This document shows, piece after piece, positions 59,268-64,000 of a DNA stretch of 64,000 bases (its first letter is position 1; the number at the start of each line of letters is the position of its first letter). The stretch comes from Fodinibacter sp963707895 (GTDB lineage Bacteria > Actinomycetota > Actinomycetes > Actinomycetales > Dermatophilaceae), in NCBI GenBank assembly GCA_963707895.1, contig CAVPRS010000011.1:310001-374000 (forward strand), in the 5' to 3' direction. The notes under the pieces are model-generated. The model did not search any database. It was not told where the DNA came from and worked only from the letters and a program-made list of their open reading frames with translations. Made by a program: the position numbers and the translations under genes.

Positions 59268-59651
59268 ATGGACATGAAGCTGGAGTTGATCGGGGTTCCG
59301 GTGACCGACGTCGACCGGGCCAAGGAGTTCTACGAGAAGGTCGGCTTCGTCGTCGACATGGATCACACCGTGAGCGACGAGGTCCGGTTCGTCCAGATCA
59401 CCCCACCGGGGTCGGCCTGCTCGATCGCGATCGGCCGAGGGCTCACCCAGATGGCGCCGGGGTCGCTCGACAACCTCCAGGCGGTCGTGGCCGACGCGGA
59501 TGCCGCGCTGGCCCACCTGCGCGACCGGGGCATCGAGGCGGAGGGTGTGGACGACCAGCCCTGGGGCCGGTTCGTCTTCTTCAGCGACCCCGACGGCAAC
59601 CGCTGGTCGCTTCAGGAGCTGCCCGACTACGCGGCCGGCGCCCAGGGCTGA
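59268..59651 (+). CDS. VOC (glyoxalase-like) family protein
   Basis: A 127-residue VOC protein. The first unit has MKLELIGVPVTDVDRAKEFYEKVGF; the second has LQAVVADADAALAHLRDRGIEAEGV and ends FVFFSDPDGNRWSLQELPDY, the usual closing strand. The role is open; the pattern (no obvious histidine in the first unit) is common to many glyoxalase-like proteins without known substrate. The first ATG of MDMKLEL at 59268 is preferred; TAGCGT is 7 bases upstream. An alternate ATG is at 59274. Confidence 0.83.
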   Translation: MDMKLELIGVPVTDVDRAKEFYEKVGFVVDMDHTVSDEVRFVQITPPGSACSIAIGRGLTQMAPGSLDNLQAVVADADAALAHLRDRGIEAEGVDDQPWGRFVFFSDPDGNRWSLQELPDYAAGAQG

Positions 59652-59685
59652 CCGGCCGGCCGCCAGGGCTGCCCCGGTCGACTGG

Positions 59686-59725
59686 GTGATGCAAAGGGCG
59701 CGGCCAGGCGCGCGCTCTGCATCAC
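59686..59725. terminator. 40-bp palindrome between convergent genes
   Basis: GTGATGCAAAGGGCGCG and its partner ending in TGCATCAC pair with about three mismatches. It lies between the VOC and TspO genes, which converge. Confidence 0.6.
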
Positions 59726-59744
59726 GTCGGCCTCGATCCGCCGA

Positions 59745-60542
59745 TCAGGCGTCGTCGAGCGAGTGTGTGCGGGCGGCCGCGGCGAGCACGACCACTGCGG
59801 CGACGACGGCGGCCAGGGCAACGACCACCGAGCGCGGCTCGTCGGCCAGCCGTCCCCACGCGATCCACAGCAGCCCCCACGCCATCGCGGTGGCGACCGC
59901 CCAGCGTCCGCCGAGCCGGCGCGCGAGCAGCACCCCCACGGCGGCGGCGACGGCGAGCACGACGACGGCGGCGAGCTGCGCGGCATACCCGCCGGGGTCG
60001 ACGCCGCTCGACACGAACGCGGCGGTGACGTTGGCGCACGCCGCGACCGCCACCCAGCCCAGGTAGAGCCCGAAGGTGCCGTCGACGAGCACGGTCTCGC
60101 CGTGGCCGTACGACGGGTGCTCCTGAAGGCGGCGCACGAGCAGCCCGAGGGTGCCCACCAGGGCGGCCATGACGACCACGCTGACCCAGATCCAGCCCTG
60201 CTGGGTCACGAGCAGCCAGGCCGCGTTGAGCAGCATGGATGCCGCCGCGAGCCAGCCGATCGCGCGGTGCCGGGGCTCGCGCGTCTGGGCGGGGAGCCAC
60301 TGGTAGACCGTGAAGCCCGCCAGCCCGAGGTAGATCGGCGTCCAGATGGCGAAGGCCGGCCCAGCGGGCGCGAGGAGCGTGGCATCGGCCGCCAACGCAC
60401 CTCCGGACGACTCGGCCACGCGGGTGCCGATCACCCCCACTCCCACCAGCGTCCCCACCACGCAGAAGACCTCGGCGACGGTGACCGCGGCCTGGCGAAC
60501 GCGGTCGGCGGGCTCGACATCCGTGCTGGTGAGCGTGCTCAT
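59745..60542 (-). CDS. TspO/MBR-like membrane protein
   Basis: A 265-residue protein with about eight helices. Part of it resembles the TspO/MBR (tryptophan-rich sensory protein) group: PAFAIWTPIYLGLAGFTVYQWLP, a Trp/Ala-rich MLLNAAWLLVTQQGWIWVSVVVMAAL and VDGTFGLYLGWVAVAACANVTA. It is longer than the five-helix TspO, so it belongs to a long-form actinobacterial subgroup. TspO proteins bind tetrapyrroles and are involved in stress and porphyrin handling. The ATG at 60542 begins the first soluble part. It diverges from the LCP gene. Confidence 0.78.
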   Translation of the reverse strand: MSTLTSTDVEPADRVRQAAVTVAEVFCVVGTLVGVGVIGTRVAESSGGALAADATLLAPAGPAFAIWTPIYLGLAGFTVYQWLPAQTREPRHRAIGWLAAASMLLNAAWLLVTQQGWIWVSVVVMAALVGTLGLLVRRLQEHPSYGHGETVLVDGTFGLYLGWVAVAACANVTAAFVSSGVDPGGYAAQLAAVVVLAVAAAVGVLLARRLGGRWAVATAMAWGLLWIAWGRLADEPRSVVVALAAVVAAVVVLAAAARTHSLDDA

Positions 60543-60712
60543 CGGGCCATTGGACCACGCACCTCTGAGGGTCCTTCGACACCGGACACGCGCGCGCTCA
60601 GCACACCACGGTCAGGGTGTTCACAGTTTCGCCGACTATTCTTGGCCGGTCAGGCGCTCGTCCTGCGGGATCCGTCGCGCCCTGACCTGCCACGCGAGAG
60701 GAACTGTGGGCG

Positions 60713-62236
60713 ATGCCCGAGGAGCTGCCGAGCTCGTCGCGGCGGCCGGGTGAACCCGAGCCGTTGCCGAGCCGCGCCGAGCTGCGCTACCCCCCGGGGG
60801 CGTACTACCGGCGCATCGCACTGGGCACCGTGCTGCCCGGAGCCGGCCTCCTCGGCACCCGCTGGAAGGTGCTCGGCTGGCTGCTCGTGCTCGCTTCGTT
60901 GGCCGGCGGCATCTGGGTTCTGGTCAGGGCCTACCAGGGTGGTCTGCTGCGCTCGGCGCTCAACGTCGCGGTGCAGCCCCAGCTGCTCCAGTGGGTGGGC
61001 GTCGCCATCATGGTCGGCGCGGTGCTGTGGGTCGGCTCGATCGTGCTCACCGCCGAGCAGTCCTGGCCGGCGCCGTCGCGCGGGCCGCTGGGGCCGGGTG
61101 CTGTTCGCCGCCATGGCCTGCGTCCTCGTCGCGGCCCCTGCCGCGATGGCCGTGCGCTACATCGACGTGCAGTCGTCGGTGATCGACGAGGTGTTCGTGG
61201 CCGACGATCCAGCGAGCGCCGCGACGTCGCCCTGGCCAACACCACCGCCGAGGACCCGTGGGCCGACGTCCCGCGGGTCAACACCCTGCTCATGGGCTCC
61301 GACGCCGGCAAGGGCCGCTGGGGCACCCGCACCGACTCGATGATGGTCGTCAGCACCAACACCAAGACCGGCGACACCCTGCTGATCGGCATCCCGCGCA
61401 ACCTCGAGCGGGTGCCGTTCCCCAAGAGCAACCCGCTGCACGCGCTCTACCCCGACGGATACAACTGCGGCGACCAGTGCCTGATGAACGGCATCTGGAC
61501 CCTCGCCGAGGGCCGGCCCGACCTCTTCCCGGGGGTGAAGAACCCCGGGCGCAAGTCCACCGTCGACGTGGTCGGCGAGATCACCGGCCTCGACATCCAG
61601 CAGTCCGTGGTCATCAACCTGCGCGGCTTCAAGGCGCTGGTCGACGCCATGGGTGGCGTCGACGTCAACGTGCAGCAGAAGGTCTGCGTCGAGTGCCACA
61701 CCTCGGCCACGGGCGGCGTCGAGTTCACCACTGACAAGCACGAGTACATCGAGCCCGGGGTGCAGCACCTCGACGGCCTCCACGCGCTCTGGTACGCCCG
61801 CTCGCGCGCCGGCAGCGACGACTTCAGCCGGATGCGGCGCCAGCGGTGCGTCGCCGGCGCCCTGATGGACCAGGCCGACCCGGTGGGGCTGCTGCAGAGC
61901 TACCCCAAGCTCGCCACGGTCCTGAAGGACAACGTGAGCATCGACATCCCGCGTGAGCAGCTGCCGGCCTGGGTCGACCTCGCCCTGCGCATCCAGAAGG
62001 GTGGCTCGATCCGCTCCCTGCCGTTCACCTCCGACGTCGTGAACCCCGGCAACCCCGACTTCGCCAAGATCCGCGCGCTCGTCAAGAAGAGCCTCAAGCC
62101 GCCGGCATCGACCTCCACCCCGTCGGCCTCCCCGAGTGCCACCCCCACGCCGACGAAGACCACGAAGTCGAGCACGCCGACGCCCACCGCCACCCCCGAC
62201 GACTCCAAGGCCGTCTCGCTCGCCGCGACCTGCTGA
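60713..62236 (+). CDS. LCP (LytR-CpsA-Psr) family cell-wall ligase
   Basis: A 507-residue protein of the LCP family, which joins teichoic acid or arabinogalactan-type polymers to peptidoglycan. Residues 20-60 are basic and contain YPPGAYYRRIALGTVLPGAG; membrane helices follow, then the LCP core: DVPRVNTLLMGSDAGKGRWGTRTDSMMVVSTN, IPRNLERVPFP, VINLRGFKALVDAMGGVDVNV, and HLDGLHALWYARSRAGSDDFSRMRRQRCVAGAL. The tail is Thr/Ser/Pro-rich. Between about residues 124 and 166 the text is out of frame: one extra G at 61082-61084 and one missing C near 61209-61210 compensate. With both fixed, the segment reads GRVLFAAMACVLVAAPAAMAV, a third membrane helix. ATG 60713 follows GAGAGGAAC. Confidence 0.92.
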   Translation: MPEELPSSSRRPGEPEPLPSRAELRYPPGAYYRRIALGTVLPGAGLLGTRWKVLGWLLVLASLAGGIWVLVRAYQGGLLRSALNVAVQPQLLQWVGVAIMVGAVLWVGSIVLTAEQSWPAPSRGPLGPGAVRRHGLRPRRGPCRDGRALHRRAVVGDRRGVRGRRSSERRDVALANTTAEDPWADVPRVNTLLMGSDAGKGRWGTRTDSMMVVSTNTKTGDTLLIGIPRNLERVPFPKSNPLHALYPDGYNCGDQCLMNGIWTLAEGRPDLFPGVKNPGRKSTVDVVGEITGLDIQQSVVINLRGFKALVDAMGGVDVNVQQKVCVECHTSATGGVEFTTDKHEYIEPGVQHLDGLHALWYARSRAGSDDFSRMRRQRCVAGALMDQADPVGLLQSYPKLATVLKDNVSIDIPREQLPAWVDLALRIQKGGSIRSLPFTSDVVNPGNPDFAKIRALVKKSLKPPASTSTPSASPSATPTPTKTTKSSTPTPTATPDDSKAVSLAATC

Positions 62237-62257
62237 CCTCTCCCCGCGCATCGCGGA

Positions 62258-62278
62258 GTTGAGTGGAATAGGCTCAAC
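62258..62278 (+). promoter_or_regulatory. HAIR operator of clpB (HspR site)
   Basis: GTTGAGT-N7-GCTCAAC is the HspR-associated inverted repeat with two changes from CTTGAGT-N7-ACTCAAG. It starts 80 bases before the clpB start. Confidence 0.88.
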
Positions 62279-62337
62279 TTTGGGTGGGTTGCCTCTCGAG
62301 GAACCCCGTCCCCCACCTCGTCGCAGGAGAGTCCCGC

Positions 62338-64000
62338 ATGGAGCTGAAGCCCACCACCAAGGTGGCCGAGGCCCTGGCCGTCGCCCAGCGCTCGGCCCAG
62401 GCCGCCGGCCACCCCGAGATCACCCCGGCCCACCTGGCCCTGGCGCTGGCCGAGCAGGAGGGCACCACGACCCCTGCACTGCTGGCCGCGGCCGGCAGCT
62501 CGGCGGAGGGCATGGCGGCCACCGCCCGCTCGGTGCTCTCCGGGATGCCGCGCAGCACCGGCGCGACCGTCGCCACCCCCGCGCTCGGGCAGGCCGCGCT
62601 CGCCGTGCTCCAGCACGCCTCGACGCTGATGACGGCCCGCGGCGACACCTACCTGTCGACCGACGTGCTGCTCCTCGCGCTGCTCGAGAAGGGCGCGGTG
62701 CAGGGCGACGCGAAGGCCCTCGAGGCGCAGCTCGAGCACCTGCGCGGTGGGGCCAAGGTCGCGAGCGAGGACCCCGAGGCCACGGGCGAGGCCCTGGCGA
62801 AGTACGGCACCGACCTCACCGAGGCCGCCCGGGAGGGCCGCCTCGACCCGGTGATCGGCCGTGACGACGAGATCCGCCGCGTGGTGCAGGTGCTCAGCCG
62901 CCGCACCAAGAACAACCCGGTGCTGATCGGCGAGCCGGGCGTCGGCAAGACCGCCGTCGTCGAGGGGCTCGCCCAGCGGATCGTCGACGGCGACGTGCCC
63001 GAGTCCCTGCGCGGGAAGCGGCTGATCGCCCTGGACCTCGGCGCGATGGTCGCGGGGGCGAAGTACCGCGGTGAGTTCGAGGAGCGGCTCAAGGCCGTGC
63101 TCGAGGAGATCAAGGCCTCCGACGGCCAGGTGGTGACCTTCATCGACGAGCTGCACACGGTGGTCGGCGCGGGTGCCACCGGTGAGTCCGCCATGGACGC
63201 GAGCAACATGCTCAAGCCGATGCTCGCCCGCGGTGAGCTGCGGCTGGTCGGCGCGACCACCCTCGACGAGTTCCGTGAGCACGTCGAGAAGGACCCCGCG
63301 CTCGAGCGCCGCTTCCAGCAGGTCTTCGTCGGCGAGCCGTCGGTCGAGGACACCATCGCCATCCTGCGCGGGCTCAAGGAGCGCTACGAGGCGCACCACA
63401 AGGTCGAGATCGAGGACAGCGCCCTCGTCGCGGCGGCGGCCCTGTCCGACCGCTACATCTCCGGACGCCAGCTGCCCGACAAGGCGATCGACCTCGTCGA
63501 CGAGGCGGCGTCCCGGCTGCGGATGGAGATCGACTCCAGCCCGGTCGAGATCGACGTGCTCCGCCGCGCCGTCGACCGGCTGAAGATGGAGGAGCTGCAC
63601 CTGGCCAAGGAGACCGACGCGGCCTCGGCCGAGCGGCTCGAGCGGCTGCGCGCCGACCTCGCCGAGAAGACCGAGGAGCTCGCCACCCTCACCGCCCGCT
63701 GGGAGTCGGAGAAGTCCGGGCTGAACCGGGTCGGTGACCTCAAGGCCCGCCTCGACGACCTGCGCACCCAGGCCGACCGGCTGCAGCGCGAGGGCGACTA
63801 CGAGGGTGCCTCGCGGCTGCTCTACGGCGAGATCCCGACCCTGCAGGCCGAGCTCGACGCGGCGCAGCAGGCGGAGTCGGCGACGGCATCCGACGACCTG
63901 ATGGTCAAGGAGCGGGTCGGGGCCGACGACATCGCCGAGGTCATCTCGGCGTGGACCGGCATCCCGGCCGGGAGGCTGCTGCAGGGTGAGACCGAGAAGC
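62338..64000 (+). CDS. clpB: Disaggregase ClpB (5' part, runs off the window)
   Basis: The first 554 codons of ClpB, the hexameric AAA+ protein that pulls polypeptides from aggregates with DnaK. N-terminal domain residues 1-145 (TKVAEALAVAQRSAQAAGHPEITPAHLALAL). First nucleotide domain: Walker A GEPGVGKTAVVEG with Lys204, Walker B VVTFIDELHTVVGAG with Glu269, ALERRFQQVFVGEPSVEDTIAIL. The middle coiled coil covers about 390-520 and the text ends at IPAGRLLQGETEK, before the second nucleotide domain. The ATG at 62338 has AGGAGA upstream. HspR should repress it through the HAIR site. Confidence 0.97.
   Translation, partial: MELKPTTKVAEALAVAQRSAQAAGHPEITPAHLALALAEQEGTTTPALLAAAGSSAEGMAATARSVLSGMPRSTGATVATPALGQAALAVLQHASTLMTARGDTYLSTDVLLLALLEKGAVQGDAKALEAQLEHLRGGAKVASEDPEATGEALAKYGTDLTEAAREGRLDPVIGRDDEIRRVVQVLSRRTKNNPVLIGEPGVGKTAVVEGLAQRIVDGDVPESLRGKRLIALDLGAMVAGAKYRGEFEERLKAVLEEIKASDGQVVTFIDELHTVVGAGATGESAMDASNMLKPMLARGELRLVGATTLDEFREHVEKDPALERRFQQVFVGEPSVEDTIAILRGLKERYEAHHKVEIEDSALVAAAALSDRYISGRQLPDKAIDLVDEAASRLRMEIDSSPVEIDVLRRAVDRLKMEELHLAKETDAASAERLERLRADLAEKTEELATLTARWESEKSGLNRVGDLKARLDDLRTQADRLQREGDYEGASRLLYGEIPTLQAELDAAQQAESATASDDLMVKERVGADDIAEVISAWTGIPAGRLLQGETEK

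Overview
The window is about 72% G+C DNA from a high-GC Gram-positive bacterium. Actinobacterial markers include the bacterial proteasome activator, a dnaK-grpE-dnaJ-hspR operon with HAIR operators, SigE-type sigma factor, DUF4235 and DUF6328 proteins, mycothiol-synthase-like acetyltransferase, and heavy use of GTG starts with 4-base gene overlaps. Gene content suggests order Micrococcales, perhaps the Intrasporangiaceae; that placement is inference. No rRNA, tRNA, CRISPR array, prophage or transposase gene was seen.

Layout. 0-9 kb: the end of an acyl-CoA synthetase gene, a membrane-anchored metallophosphoesterase, a DUF72 protein, a HAD phosphatase, a coupled trio (FAD dehydrogenase, MFS transporter, membrane protein), then VOC and DinB proteins. 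9-18 kb: proteasome activator bpa, an MFS transporter, a padR / ABC ATPase / FtsX permease operon, a DUF1304 protein, a quinone oxidoreductase. 17.5-31 kb: overlapping marR-iclR genes divergent from an ABC exporter, then a histidine-degradation cluster: hutH, hutU, an M20 amidohydrolase, hutF, hutI and a HAD protein. The last four overlap by 4-8 bases. The pathway runs histidine, urocanate, imidazolone propionate, formiminoglutamate, formylglutamate, glutamate; the M20 enzyme fills the step for which hutG is absent. 31-35 kb: a TPP riboswitch controlling an ECF-type thiamine-precursor transporter (ykoE plus fused ykoD-ykoC). 35-54 kb: a sigE-type sigma factor with a membrane propeller partner, transporters, a cation efflux pump, an M20 peptidase, an ion channel, acetyltransferase, lipoprotein, DUF389 protein, a two-component system and a PLP decarboxylase. 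54-64 kb: the heat-shock region dnaK-grpE-dnaJ-hspR, with TspO and LCP proteins, and clpB running off the end; both dnaK and clpB carry HAIR operators.

Two features run through the whole window. First, long imperfect palindromes (40-99 bp) sit between genes, often filling the gap between convergent genes. Three are copies of one 91-bp family; the others are unrelated in sequence but alike in architecture. One 56-bp palindrome lies inside the ykoD reading frame, and removing exactly those bases restores the protein. Second, six genes have their frame broken at runs of two or three G or C, nearly always by one extra base. That pattern points to sequencing or assembly error, not to decay.

About fifteen genes have an A/T-rich hexamer resembling TANNNT only 6-9 bases before the start codon and no convincing ribosome-binding site, so leaderless transcription appears common here.
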